Assembly: GCA_036940085.1 (NCBI GenBank)
Contig: JALLBK010000014.1
Span: 1 to 64,000, forward strand
Direction of reading: 5' to 3'
DNA: 64,000 nucleotides
From: Discostella pseudostelligera
Lineage: Eukaryota > Bacillariophyta > Thalassiosirophyceae > Thalassiosirales > Thalassiosiraceae
Below the pieces are notes generated by a model. That model worked only from the letters and a program-made list of their open reading frames with translations. It had not been told where the DNA came from and did no database searches. The position numbers were made by a program, and so were the translations under genes. This document shows, piece by piece, positions 1 through 10,377 of the stretch (the stretch's first letter is position 1; every line of letters begins with the position of its first letter).

Positions 1-292
1 TGAATGTTGAATGTTGAATGTTGAATGTTGAATGTTGAATGTTGAATGTTGAATGCAGAATGCAGAATGCAGAATGCAGAATGCAGAATGTGGAATGCAG
101 AATGCAGAATGCGGAATGCGGAATGCAGAATGCAGAATGCGCAATGTGGAATGTGGAATGCGGAATGCGGAATGCGGAATGCGGAATGCGGAATGCAGAA
201 TGCAGAATGCAGAATGCAGAATGCTGAATGCTGAATGCATTTGAATGCGGAATGCGGAATGCGGAATGCTGAATGCTGAATGCTGAACATAG
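1..292. repeat. 7-bp tandem satellite (TGAATGT / AGAATGC / GGAATGC)
   Basis: About 40 head-to-tail copies of a degenerate 7-mer with core GAATG. It starts as TGAATGT copies, then changes to AGAATGC and GGAATGC variants and back to TGAATGC near 230-290. Because 7 is not a multiple of 3, all three forward frames stay open and give spurious Met/Asn/Glu/Cys-rich ORFs, which I do not accept as genes. The array continues beyond the left window edge. A short remnant of the same TGAATGT unit recurs at 1221-1246. Confidence 0.95.
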
Positions 293-1909
293 ACTATTAG
301 TGGACAAAGGAGGGAGGAGGAGCAAGAACAAGCAATTAATAAGCTGAGGTGATGACAAGGAGCTGAATACAACAATAAACAATAAGCTGAGGAGGACCAA
401 CAAGTACTGGAATGGTGAACAAGAATGCTGATAAGTGACAAGGGATCCAAATCTATAAGGGAAATAAAAGCTGAGGAGTGATGATGCAGCAAATTGAGAG
501 TGAGGAAGACTGAAAGGTAGTAGTAGTAGATGAGCAGTGAGAGTGGTGGTGGGTGGTGCTGCTGAGCAAGTAGAGGAGACTGTGGTGATGGCGAGATGGT
601 GCAAGCTGTACTGAACAGTGATTCAAAGACAAGAAGAACAATGATCCCAAAGAATGATGCAGAGTATGTAAATTCAGCAGCCACCACAACATGATGGAAG
701 CAACAAGGAAGAGATGAGGAGCAATGAGTATGTGCTGCTTGCTGCTGACTGCTGATCTGGCAAGCAGTGGCAAGTGGCACGGTACTTTGAAAGTGGGAGC
801 AAATACTATTTGCAAGAGCAACAAGAACATGAATGAAGTGATGATGCAGGAGTGACAACAAGACAACTAAGGACTGCCGAGGAGCAGTGGTGGTGGTGAT
901 TGTGGTGTTGGTGGCGAGGAAGTGAAGAGTGAAGTGCTGGTGATGCAAGAAGATCATAGCAACAAAAGCAACACATGAAGCTCCCGAAGAGGGAGGATAT
1001 GAATATGAGCTCCTTCTGCTGTTCCAACAATTGCAGCACCAAGCTGGTTAGGAGGTGGTATTGCAGTTGCAGCAGCCCAACAAAATCACAACAGGAATCA
1101 TCACTTATCCTATAAATGGAAAATGGTATTCGTATCATTTCAGAATACTAATTTGTTATTCTTCTTTGTTACTTGTTACCAGCATGTACAACACAAACTC
1201 ACCACTATGTCCTTCTACTACAATGAATGTTGAATGTTGAAGGTTGAATTGTAGGTTGTACTACTAGTACACAAGAAGTTGTGAGACTGATGGTATTGCT
1301 GCTGACAGGGACCCAGGATCATCATCATGATCATCCTCTCCTCCAGCAGCAGAAGGCAGAATAGAAGAAGAAGGAGGAAAAAGAAACAAGGAGGAAACTT
1401 ATGAGCAGAAGAAAGGTGATGTGTGTCATGGTCTGGCAAGAATGCTGCTGCTTCTGCTAATTCCCAACTCCAAGGTGACAAGACGAGACTGACGATGAGG
1501 AGATTGCTAGTATACGGGCTATAGTAGGATGATGTCATGTGTCATCAAGGATGATGGATGGTGGGCAGTGTGAGGAGGTAGGAGGTAGGAGGCTGATGAG
1601 GCTCCAATCCTTCTTGCCTCCTCATAGGAAGATACTGACACAAGAAAATCAAGGAGCAGGAAAGAGGATGATGAGGAGCAGTAGCAAAGCAGTATCATGC
1701 TGTGGTGGTGGTGGTGGTGGTGGCTGCTGCCAGTGCCAGTGCCAGCGCTGATCGCTGAGCCACCACAACTGCCTAAGGAATACAACAACACTAAGAAGAG
1801 TAGAATGCTTCTTAGGATGATGAGGATGTCAACAAGAATGATGAGAACAATGCTAAGGGTGCTGGGATACTGAGGTTTGAGGTTTGTGTGACTCAGAGAC
1901 CTCTGCGTC
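293..1909. other. gene-free, purine-rich low-complexity region
   Basis: No supportable gene. The + strand is rich in A and G, with many GATGATG, CTGCTG, AAGAAG and GGTGGT runs, so the reverse strand gives open frames rich in Ser, His and Leu that look like composition artefacts. A TATAAATGG stretch lies near 1111, and a remnant of the left-edge satellite is at 1221-1246. There is no recognisable reverse transcriptase, integrase or transposase. It could be an old, decayed repeat or a non-coding transcript. Confidence 0.6.
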
Positions 1910-1933
1910 ATGGCAGGAGTCGAGTCTTCAAGC

Positions 1934-1941
1934 TTCCCGCC
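1934..1941 (+). promoter_or_regulatory. E2F-type element TTCCCGCC
   Basis: TTCCCGCC lies about 120 bp before the preferred start codon of the J-domain gene. It matches the core of the E2F/DP consensus TTTSSCGC and resembles sites in many other spacers of this window. Confidence 0.4.
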
Positions 1942-2062
1942 ATTTCACGCCGCAGGACGCATGCACTCGTTCATCGTGCTCGTTCATCACACTCACCATC
2001 ACCTAGATACCATACCAATCACTTCAATCACCACCATAAAATATCTTCGAACCACCTCGACC

Positions 2063-4276
2063 ATGAAGGCCTACCAGATAAAGTTCCTTGCCTGGACGTT
2101 CTCGGCATTTCTCCCCCCGGACGATCCCTCTGCTACTAACGAAGAAGTTGATTGCTACGCTCTCCTCGATGTGCCCAAAAATGCCAATGCCGACGACCTC
2201 AAAAAGGCCTACCGAAAGCGCTCCCTACTCCTCCACCCCGACAAACTGCGACAGCGGGGGATGCGCTACGAAGGCAAGGTCATTACCGAAGAGGAGGCTC
2301 GATTGCAATTCCAGCACATGAAGGCCGCCTATGATATATTAAGTGATCCAAAGAAGCGACAAATCTACGATTGTATGGGGCACAGAGGTATGGACTATGT
2401 GTTGAACCCCAGCCATGCATATGACCCTCAGGTACTACTTGGGAATCTAGCCAAGAGTTCAGTATTCGATAGGGCCAAACTAATGGCATTGATCATCCTA
2501 TTCTTTGGATTGGTATTATTGCAACCCATACTTCTTTGTGCCAAGGTCGATCAGATGTTGGAAAAGAATGGGGGGGCGTTGGAAGATGCGGCATGGGTGG
2601 CACTCCTCATTCCATTTTGGCTATTTGCGGTATGTTTTGCGGTGTTACTAATTATTGGAAGGGCGGTGCTTCCTCTACTGCAATTCATTTCGTTCGTGAT
2701 GGCGATTCTCTTCCTTGCGCTCAAGTTTGACAACGTTGTATCATGGAGTTACGCAGCACTATTCATCCCGTTCTACCTATGGATGTTACTCCGGGTAATT
2801 GAAGCATTTAGTGACATGAGAGCTGTAGAAACCGACATGATGAAGATGGTGACGATAGAATATATTGAGACGTTCATCATTAATGAGAAAAAACAAGACG
2901 AGGACGGAAATGATATTGAAGGTCAACTGCATCGCACGTACAATGATCTGAATGAAGAGGAGCGTGATGCTATTAACAAGGATTACATCATTGTGCACGT
3001 TCCACCAAAAGCACAAGCTCCGGTAGGAGAGAATGACCATGAGGAAGAAGAGAATGAATTTGAAAGAATCGAACGTAGTCCTGAATATCATGAAGCACGG
3101 GCAAGATTCGACCATGCACGCAAATCGATTCACCGGATAATTCTTCCTGAAATACCACTCATCATTCTCGTCATCGTTCAACTTGATCATAATAAAAGCT
3201 GGAACTGGGGGTTGACTTTCTTACCATTGTGGATATCTATGTTCTTGGAATGTACTGGTGGTTGTTTTGGCTTTTGCTGCACGTCGGCGTTGGCAAAAAT
3301 GGAGGTTCAAGAAGCTATGGCGAACCACTTTGCGAAGGAACAAGAGGCCAAAAGCGGTAGTGGCGGAGAAGCAAAAGAGAACGATGAAGTAAAGAAAGTT
3401 AACATTGAAGAACCAATGGACAATGAGAAAGTAAACACTGACTCCAATAGCGCTAAGAAGATTGGTGAGGAGGTAGAGCCAAAAACGGACCTAACAAATG
3501 ATGACAAGACATCCGACGCAAGGCCATCTGCTTTAGATCAGCCCGTAAAATCCAATCCAGTTAATGAAGCCGGGATAGATACAGCGGTAATTCTTGAGCC
3601 AGAAACCAAAACCGAACCAAAAATATCAGCAGCCAAGGACGACAAAGCGAACGGGGAAGCGAAGAAGACCGAGGAGATAGATGAAGATGATGCGTTTGTA
3701 TTTGAAATGGATGAGGACACATTCCGTTTCTTTCAGCAGGCGGAAATGGAGGCAGAAAACAAAGCAACCGAGGCACAATCAAAAGCGATTGGATCATTTT
3801 GCAATATTATCTTTCAGACTATAATCGCCTCACTATTTGTTGCGAAATTGAATCAGGTTTATGGCGAAAGAGACGAGGAAGCAATGGAGGACGGTACTTC
3901 CAGTTTCAGCACATTTTGGATTCTCTTCCCCTTCTTTGTAATCTCGGGCTGCATCGTCTCTTGCTTTGCCTGTGCTATCTTTGGTGCTAGCAATTTTGAG
4001 GCTGCGATGTCTTCCGAAGATGCTGGTGTGAATGACGACAGTGGAGGGAACGATGAGGAAACGCGCACCACCGAAGCGAGCCCGGTCGTTCCGACTCAAC
4101 CACCAGCGCAAGGTATCGAAGTTCCAAAACAAAATGATGATATTGGTGGCCAGTCAACTGCTCCGCTCGCGACAGAGAGCATACTGAGTATTACAACTAC
4201 TGAAGTAAATAGGGGTGGCGATGCTGAGCTGGAAGTTACTGATGACCCTAAAAGTGCGATGGATGACTTGGATTAG
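2063..4276 (+). CDS. J-domain protein with TMEM185-like multispan membrane region
   Basis: The 737-residue product opens with a J domain at about residues 29-105. It contains the HPD tripeptide (residues 58-60) required to stimulate Hsp70 ATPase, and a typical helix IV region with YDILSDPKKR. Hydrophobic helices follow, with segments such as LALKFDNVVSWSYAALFIPF that recall the Tmemb_185A (TMEM185) family. After an acidic Lys/Glu-rich linker come two more membrane segments and an acidic tail. It is probably an Hsp70 co-chaperone tethered to an internal membrane, perhaps the ER; which membrane is inference. The frame is also open from an ATG at 1910. I prefer 2063 (context GACCATGA) because the residues before it are not domain-like and the longer start would absorb the E2F-like site. 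It converges with the next gene, 152 bp away. Confidence 0.85.
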   Translation: MKAYQIKFLAWTFSAFLPPDDPSATNEEVDCYALLDVPKNANADDLKKAYRKRSLLLHPDKLRQRGMRYEGKVITEEEARLQFQHMKAAYDILSDPKKRQIYDCMGHRGMDYVLNPSHAYDPQVLLGNLAKSSVFDRAKLMALIILFFGLVLLQPILLCAKVDQMLEKNGGALEDAAWVALLIPFWLFAVCFAVLLIIGRAVLPLLQFISFVMAILFLALKFDNVVSWSYAALFIPFYLWMLLRVIEAFSDMRAVETDMMKMVTIEYIETFIINEKKQDEDGNDIEGQLHRTYNDLNEEERDAINKDYIIVHVPPKAQAPVGENDHEEEENEFERIERSPEYHEARARFDHARKSIHRIILPEIPLIILVIVQLDHNKSWNWGLTFLPLWISMFLECTGGCFGFCCTSALAKMEVQEAMANHFAKEQEAKSGSGGEAKENDEVKKVNIEEPMDNEKVNTDSNSAKKIGEEVEPKTDLTNDDKTSDARPSALDQPVKSNPVNEAGIDTAVILEPETKTEPKISAAKDDKANGEAKKTEEIDEDDAFVFEMDEDTFRFFQQAEMEAENKATEAQSKAIGSFCNIIFQTIIASLFVAKLNQVYGERDEEAMEDGTSSFSTFWILFPFFVISGCIVSCFACAIFGASNFEAAMSSEDAGVNDDSGGNDEETRTTEASPVVPTQPPAQGIEVPKQNDDIGGQSTAPLATESILSITTTEVNRGGDAELEVTDDPKSAMDDLD

Positions 4277-4428
4277 TGTTCCACCTTGTTGTTTTCATGC
4301 GTTCAAGATGAGTGTTAATCAATAGCCAGTTAGTTACATATTTTATGTTACATCCCATGTCAATCACCAAGCAAACGAACTAACGCTCGTGCACATTGAC
4401 CAAGGTCGATCCTACCTCTCAGTATAAA

Positions 4429-6627
4429 TCAAGCAGCAGGTTGTTTTGTCCGGAACATGGCTTTATGTCGCTTTGACGACCTTGAAAATAAATCATACTC
4501 ATCCGAGGTTGCCGCATGATGCAACAAAGTCTTCTTCTCGACGTTGAATTCACCCTTAAAAATTCCCACACTTTCATCCAAGACATCTCGTGGCACCGTA
4601 CTGTCTAACAATGCTCGGACAAATCCTTGTCTTTGTTGCCGTGGACTGCCCAAGTTGGGTGCGCCGACTCTCGCCGTATCCTTGCCAGACTCGTCTATTG
4701 TGCTGCAGCTGTCGGTGCTTGCTGACATCAAATCTCCTGAACCTAATTCGACATCGAAACCTCCACCAGATTCTGCATCTTCACTACCTCTACTACTGGC
4801 ACTTTTGTCATCACCTCTGCGATACCCGTACCTGCCCTTTCTCCCAAGTCGTCTAGTACCTCCATTTGTCATGTGACTACGTTGTGCAATTCCCAATGGC
4901 TCTAGATAATCCGTATGCGGAAATACAAAGGTATGTACAATAGCAGCGCAGAACATCTCGATGCAAATTAGCCAATCTTGCAGTCCCTTGGCAACAGCCT
5001 CAGATGTCCATTCTCTACCATTATCAAATGACGTGTAGTGCGGTATCATTCCCATTTGAAACAGGATGGTAATTCCCAAACTTTGCCACCAAGTAAAGAA
5101 AACGAGCGCTTTGACGCTCAGGAATTTCCCGACGGGTCGAATCGGTGACAGCTCGTTCTTGAGCGCGTAGTAAAAGAAGACAAGGCAGTAGAGGGCCCAG
5201 CACTGGCTTAGATTGGTCAAAATACAAATGTACAGATATCCCCCACGAGGTGTAAAGTCTCCTTCCTTGTACAAATCACCCATTTCAAGCAACATGACGA
5301 AGATTGACGATACAAATTTGAGCAATACGTATTGCAAGACTCCGAATTTGCATTTTACAAAAAAGGGTGATGTCCACTGAACGCGTTTGACAGGTCGATG
5401 CGGTGAGAGGGGTTGCCTGCTAACACTACCATCACCACCCAGACTTCTTGGGGTGGATGGAACCATCATCCCACCAATTTTTTTCGACTTGTCCGGTGTG
5501 TATGACACCCGGCACGACACGGGTTGCCCCATTGCCCATGGCTTCAAACAACACCCAAGTCCCCAAATATGTGCTCCCCGTGTTGGACTTTTATCTTTGA
5601 GCATTAATACCAACGCCTCCTCCCCTCCCAGTACCTCGATTAAAAATTGAAAGAAACTGTAGAGGACATAGGATTCATAGCAATCTCTCAGCGTTTCGAT
5701 ATATATCGCCAATGTATGAAATCGAAGACAAAGCCACGACTCTATCGAATAGATTGGTACCATCCACAGAATGCGCACGACATAACACTGGACATTGGGT
5801 TGGTAATAATTCTTCAAATGCATAATAATGCCACACATGGCAATGGGGAAACCCAACAAGACGAATGCACCGGCTGAAAACCATGCGATTAAATGAGGAT
5901 CGGTGCCATTGATTTTGAGTTCACGACTGTACCATACCACACCGACAATCATGGCAAGGAAGCTACCCCATAGCAGTACCCGGGCTAGGAAGTTCATGAC
6001 TGATACGGTAGTTCGAAGGACGTGGGTTGTGGATTCACGACATATTCGACGAATGCGACTGCATTTCATGGCGGCAGCTGGTCTCCCTAAAACTTGGGAC
6101 ATGTCACTATTTGGAGTTGCAGGATAATGATCTCCACCTATCCGTTGGTAGTTGCCATTTCTAGAATTTTTTCGTCGGAGGCATGTTCTTGGTGTTGGTG
6201 AATTGTAATTGTCTCTAATTCCATCATCCTTACCATCATCGTTATCATCCCCAATTGACACCGATTTACTATGTCGAGATCTCATCTGCGTGATAATTCT
6301 TAATGGACTTTTCCCTGGTAGTGGCGACGAGGATGGCAAGTTAATATTGTCGTGTTGTGAGGTGGAATCATCAGCATCTGCAATCATGAGAGGGCTCATC
6401 TCCGGCTGCTCCAACGATGACTCGTCGGTATTGATATTTTCTTGAAGGTTGTTAGAAGAATGCTCATCATAATCGTCGCCGTTGGAAACATTGACATCTA
6501 TGAACCCCTCTTCACCATCGTTGAATTCACATTCATCGACGCCGATGGAAGTAAAATCATGCCCACAGAACCCCATGTCAGTGGTGTAGGGCGGCGCCGC
6601 GTCGTCACTTTTTATTTTGGTAGCCAT
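4429..6627 (-). CDS. TMEM184 / organic solute transporter Ost-alpha family (DUF300) membrane protein
   Basis: Single exon, 732 residues. Residues about 1-210 are acidic and Ser/Asp-rich. They are followed by a seven-helix core with hallmarks of the DUF300/TMEM184 family: HLKNYYQPNVQCYVVRILWM, VPIYSIESWLCLRF, a long ESYVLYSFFQFLIEVLGGE stretch, CCLKPWAMGQP and CKFGVLQYVLLKF. The C-terminal 130 residues are hydrophilic and Ser/Gly-rich. In animals and plants these proteins sit in plasma, endosomal or vacuolar membranes, and some move organic solutes. Which substrate applies here cannot be told. The long N- and C-terminal extensions make it much longer than typical 400-residue members. It shares a 547-bp divergent spacer with the thioredoxin-fold gene. 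Confidence 0.9.
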   Translation of the reverse strand: MATKIKSDDAAPPYTTDMGFCGHDFTSIGVDECEFNDGEEGFIDVNVSNGDDYDEHSSNNLQENINTDESSLEQPEMSPLMIADADDSTSQHDNINLPSSSPLPGKSPLRIITQMRSRHSKSVSIGDDNDDGKDDGIRDNYNSPTPRTCLRRKNSRNGNYQRIGGDHYPATPNSDMSQVLGRPAAAMKCSRIRRICRESTTHVLRTTVSVMNFLARVLLWGSFLAMIVGVVWYSRELKINGTDPHLIAWFSAGAFVLLGFPIAMCGIIMHLKNYYQPNVQCYVVRILWMVPIYSIESWLCLRFHTLAIYIETLRDCYESYVLYSFFQFLIEVLGGEEALVLMLKDKSPTRGAHIWGLGCCLKPWAMGQPVSCRVSYTPDKSKKIGGMMVPSTPRSLGGDGSVSRQPLSPHRPVKRVQWTSPFFVKCKFGVLQYVLLKFVSSIFVMLLEMGDLYKEGDFTPRGGYLYICILTNLSQCWALYCLVFFYYALKNELSPIRPVGKFLSVKALVFFTWWQSLGITILFQMGMIPHYTSFDNGREWTSEAVAKGLQDWLICIEMFCAAIVHTFVFPHTDYLEPLGIAQRSHMTNGGTRRLGRKGRYGYRRGDDKSASSRGSEDAESGGGFDVELGSGDLMSASTDSCSTIDESGKDTARVGAPNLGSPRQQRQGFVRALLDSTVPRDVLDESVGIFKGEFNVEKKTLLHHAATSDEYDLFSRSSKRHKAMFRTKQPAA

Positions 6628-7174
6628 GATATTACCCTCTCCCAGACCGTAGAATTAAATCATGAGAGATCAGCGATGCAGCTCAATAATGCGGCTTGGG
6701 AAACACTGGTTTGGTCGATACTATTTTATTGGCATTGCTATGGCGATGACAATCGATATCGATATCATCTTCTCTGCCTTGGCCATTTTTTGTTGAGTTT
6801 TGTTGGCTGTGTGCTCTGAGAATTTTAGACATTATGCAGAAAGATACTTAACAAATTTGAAATTGAAAATTGAAATTGAAAAATCATAATTAACAAATTT
6901 CGAAATTAAATTTCGAAAATGAAAAGATACTTAATATCAATAACGATGATCACCACCACCAGACGCAGGCAGCTCAGCACATGATGTTGTTGCAACAACT
7001 TCAAGAGCCGACAATGACAACAGTGGCAGGTGGATGGCAGGCGGCAGCGGCATACTACTACCAACTACCTCTCTAGCAACAGCCACCAACACATTCTGAG
7101 GAGAGGGCGAACATTAGTGTCAGCCTTCATAATTTGTTGTCCATCGAACGACGCCGCGAGCCCATTTTCTGATC
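6628..7174. other. divergent promoter spacer with AT-rich direct repeats
   Basis: Spacer between the TMEM184-type gene (reverse) and the thioredoxin-fold gene (forward). It holds an AT-rich core with the direct repeat AAAGATACTTAA at 6840-6851 and 6923-6934. A perfect 12-bp palindrome, AATTTCGAAATT, lies at 6896-6907, and repeated AAATTGAAA-type words fill the space between. No gene seen. A regulatory role is inference from position only. Confidence 0.6.
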
Positions 7175-7915
7175 ATGAACGTGCTACATTCTATTCTCCT
7201 CCTCTTGTGTCATTTTGCACTGTCTTCCATCACCGATGCATTTACAAATGAGCCGCCGGGTAGAGATCCAGTGAGCATTGAAAGCATTCGATCCTCGGAG
7301 AAAGCAGTGCCTCTCACCAGCGACAATTTCGATGAATTAACCAAGGGGAAAATTATCTTCATCAAGTTCTACTCTCCGTCGTGTCCACATTGCAAAAGCA
7401 TGGCTGGGGCGTGGAATGAATTGGCAAATTACTATCAAGAAAAACACGACAACAATCATATCCTCATTGGAAGTATTGATTGTACCGACTCTCCTAAGGG
7501 CAAAGATCTCTGTGGCAGGTTTGAGATAGTCGGACTTCCTACATTATTATATGGTGATGCAAGCCTCGGCGGGATATACCTTGAAGAATACAGTGGCGAT
7601 AAAACATTTGAAGACTTGAGAGAATTTGCCATCGAGCATTTAGTTGCTACATGTAATCCTGGGAATTTAGATGCATGCACTTCCGAATCACGAAAGGATA
7701 TGGAGGAATATATCGCAATGTCGTACTCAGAGCTTAATGAGAAGATATTGGCGTTGGAAACGAAACAGGAGGAGTTGAAAGATTCATACAAGGATATGTT
7801 TGCAAAGCTTCAAAAACAATACGATGAAATTCTAACGGAGAAGGAAATTCAGGTTGTGAAGGCAAAAGCAACTGCAACATTGATACAGGAGATCATTGCC
7901 ACGAAGGAATCGTAA
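7175..7915 (+). CDS. secreted/ER thioredoxin-fold protein with C-terminal coiled coil
   Basis: 246 residues. A signal peptide (about residues 1-20) precedes one thioredoxin domain with a redox motif CPHC in the typical context FIKFYSPSCPHCKSMAGAW, and a cis-Pro region GLPTLLY. The last 60 residues form a Lys/Glu-rich coiled coil. It resembles single-domain protein disulfide isomerase relatives. No KDEL-type retention signal is present at the end (KES). The cleavage region reads TDAF, vaguely like the diatom plastid motif ASAF. The following residues are acidic rather than transit-peptide-like, so I favour the ER or secretory route. A disulfide exchange role is inferred from the CxxC. Confidence 0.8.
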   Translation: MNVLHSILLLLCHFALSSITDAFTNEPPGRDPVSIESIRSSEKAVPLTSDNFDELTKGKIIFIKFYSPSCPHCKSMAGAWNELANYYQEKHDNNHILIGSIDCTDSPKGKDLCGRFEIVGLPTLLYGDASLGGIYLEEYSGDKTFEDLREFAIEHLVATCNPGNLDACTSESRKDMEEYIAMSYSELNEKILALETKQEELKDSYKDMFAKLQKQYDEILTEKEIQVVKAKATATLIQEIIATKES

Positions 7916-8591
7916 ACACTTGCTCAGAAAGAGTCATACTGCTCAGCTGGAGAGGATTAAGTGTTGCCAACAAAGGAAGGGGTCAACAGTGGCAAATAAC
8001 ATGACATCAGAATATCAATTACCATTTCATTCAATCAAAATCACTGGTTTTGACCGCACACGTTGACTACTCCTACCACCCTGCACCTACGCCGCACGTA
8101 ACCCATCCATTAACACCGTTCGACGACAACAACACGATAACAGGCCATAGTCCGTAGACAAATATATGTTTGACAGCCAAAACTTAGAATAAGGATAGAG
8201 ATAAGATTATGATGTAGACCCATCCATGCTTATCAGGATGGCACTTGAACGCCGTGCATCGTGCATCTAGAGCTGCTGCCAACCCTACCACGTGGAGTTT
8301 GTGCGTCTTGCTGTCTCCCCAATCCTCTCCGACCGCCACGTCACAGCACGTCACCCTCTCCTAATCTTAGTTGCCCGATACGGGATACGGTAAATGTACG
8401 GAAATACCCGGTGGTAACCAGAGGTAACCAGTGACAGTGAGGTCGCGAGGTCATCGGAGGTTCATGCGTCGGCAATCGGCCATCGGCCATCGGCCATCGC
8501 CATCGCCATCGCCATCGCCATCGCCATCGCCATCGCCATCGCCATCGGCAATATCATATGCAATATCTAATCGGCCAACGACGACCAAACA
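7916..8591. other. intergenic region before the monooxygenase gene
   Basis: Spacer of 676 bp between two forward genes. It contains TACCACGTGG (a G-box-type palindrome near 8287), tandem GGTAACCAG words near 8415-8430, and a hexamer microsatellite just before the next start. No ORF is supported. Confidence 0.6.
8475..8548. repeat. (CGCCAT)n / (CGGCCAT)n microsatellite
   Basis: Variant heptamer copies CGGCCAT pass into about nine perfect CGCCAT hexamers. They end some 40 bp before the ATG of the flavin monooxygenase gene, so they probably lie in its 5' UTR or core promoter. Confidence 0.9.
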
Positions 8592-10377
8592 ATGCAGGTA
8601 GCAATCATCGGATGCGGCCCCAGTGGCATGTTTTTTCTCCACGCGCTGGCCCATCGTCGCAAGCGTCTCGAAGCGGAGGGAGATACGGCGGCATTGGCAT
8701 TGCTTCCCGATGTGACATGCTTCGAGCGATCGTCGGCTCCGGGCGGTGTGTGGAAATCGGATAGAGTCGAAGACAAGGATGGCGACGATAACACGCTAGA
8801 GAAGTCCACCAGTATGTATGAAGCCCTATGGATGAATGGACCAAAGGAATGCCTGGAATTCTTCGATTATACCTTCGATGAGCACTTTGGCTGTGCGATG
8901 CCCATGTATTTGCCTCGCAAGTTATTTCTTGAATACATGCTAGCTCGTTGCACCAGGGACAATCCAACTTTCTTCGATGATGTCAGATTCAACACAAGCG
9001 TTGAGTCGGTAACTTACAATGAAGTTGAGGGGAAATTTGTTCTCCAGACATTGAATCGAATGAGTGGTCTTCCGGAGTGCACCTTGTTTGACAAGTGTAT
9101 ATGGGCGGCTGGGCTCAATGGGAAACCAAAGATCCCCAAATCTATCTCCGAAACTCTGTCGTCGGGAGGATTCAAGGGGCGGGTAATACATTCGTCCGAA
9201 GTGGGTCCAATATTTGATCAGTGTGCACGTGGGAAAAAGATACTGATGATCGGAGACTCGTTTTCTGCCGAAGATCTCGCCCTCCAAGCGATAAAATTGG
9301 GCGCCGAAACAGTCGATATATGCTCCCGATCAGGTGAGGGCATTGCTTGCGAAACTGGGAGCTGGCCGCAGGATAGGGTAGACATCCACGAATGTTATTT
9401 ACCAACTGAAGTGACCAAGGATGGTAGTGGAGTTGTTCTGTCGAACGGAAAAGAGGAAGTAACGCTGGAAGATATTGAGACTGTCATTTTTTGCACTGGG
9501 TACCTGCCCAACATGGATATGCTGGACGAATCACTTCGACCCCACTTTGAAGGACCATACATCTTCACAGATTATGACCTTCCCAAAGATTGGAAAATGT
9601 CGAAAAATCCATTGACAAGAGAATTTGGGCATATCGCAATTGGTAAGATTTTAGCTAGTATTGGCATTGTCCGAGGCGGTGAGTTCCTTTTGTTTTGCCA
9701 CCGAGAATCCATCGCCTAAAACATCCTCTCATTTGAAACGTCATGCATTGCACCCTCTTCCTTCCACGATAGATGTCTACCGTGGCCTACTGGTCTCAAA
9801 CCCAAACATGATGTTTAGCTTCGACATGTCTGAAAATCCCATACTAGCTGTAGACATCACGGCGTGGTTATTACTCGCCCATATAATGGGAGACATTCCT
9901 ATTCCTTCCCAACAACAAATGAAAGAATATAATCTGAAGGTTTTGTTAGATTTGTTGGACACACCCTTTTGGCGTTATTACGAAGAAAACTTTATGAATC
10001 GCTGGTATGATATCGACGACGATCATTGGTCATACGACGTCTCGGATAAGCGGATGATTGACATGTTAAAGGATTACTTTGTCAAAGACATGAAGATAGT
10101 GGCGAGAGATTGTTGTGACGCCAAACATCCACTTCAGATGGGAACCTACGAGAATCTCAATGAGAGAGGAGAAGCTTTTGTTGAATTCAACTTGGTAGAC
10201 AGCTTCCATCGGTATGATTTAGACGAAGAGTCACCCGATTCTTCATGGAAAACGTTCCGAGACTTCGATCCTTCAAACAAGATATATTCAGTTATGACTG
10301 GTACAAAGGCAGTTCCATTGAAATGCCGATGGCTCGACATAGATGGAGAATGCAAGGAAGACATCATTCATACTTGA
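8592..10377 (+). CDS. flavin-containing monooxygenase-like oxidoreductase (two exons)
   Basis: Exons 8592-9678 and 9773-10377 join across a 94-bp GT-AG intron (phase 1) to give 563 residues. The N-terminus starts directly with a Rossmann FAD-binding motif, VAIIGCGPSGMFFLHAL. A PGGVW motif follows, as in FMO-type enzymes. The segment GRVIHSSEV resembles the region around the FMO signature. A second nucleotide-binding loop (about residue 219) reads MIGDSFSAEDLA, a departure from GxGxSG, so NADPH binding may be altered. The C-terminal exon encodes an acidic, mostly helical region with no family I recognise. Exon continuity is supported by matching frame and by the lack of a good stop-free alternative. 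The substrate is unknown. Confidence 0.85.

Noticed and set aside
39..244. Three overlapping 62-63-codon frames of Met-Asn-Glu-Cys repeats
   Set aside because: Forced by the 7-bp tandem satellite, which opens every frame; no protein character.
453..1911. Several reverse frames of 100-137 codons rich in Ser, His and Leu
   Set aside because: Produced by the AG-rich + strand; no motif, signal or splice evidence.
1910..2062. Upstream start for the J-domain gene
   Set aside because: Extra 51 residues are not domain-like and would swallow an E2F-type site; ATG 2063 has better context.
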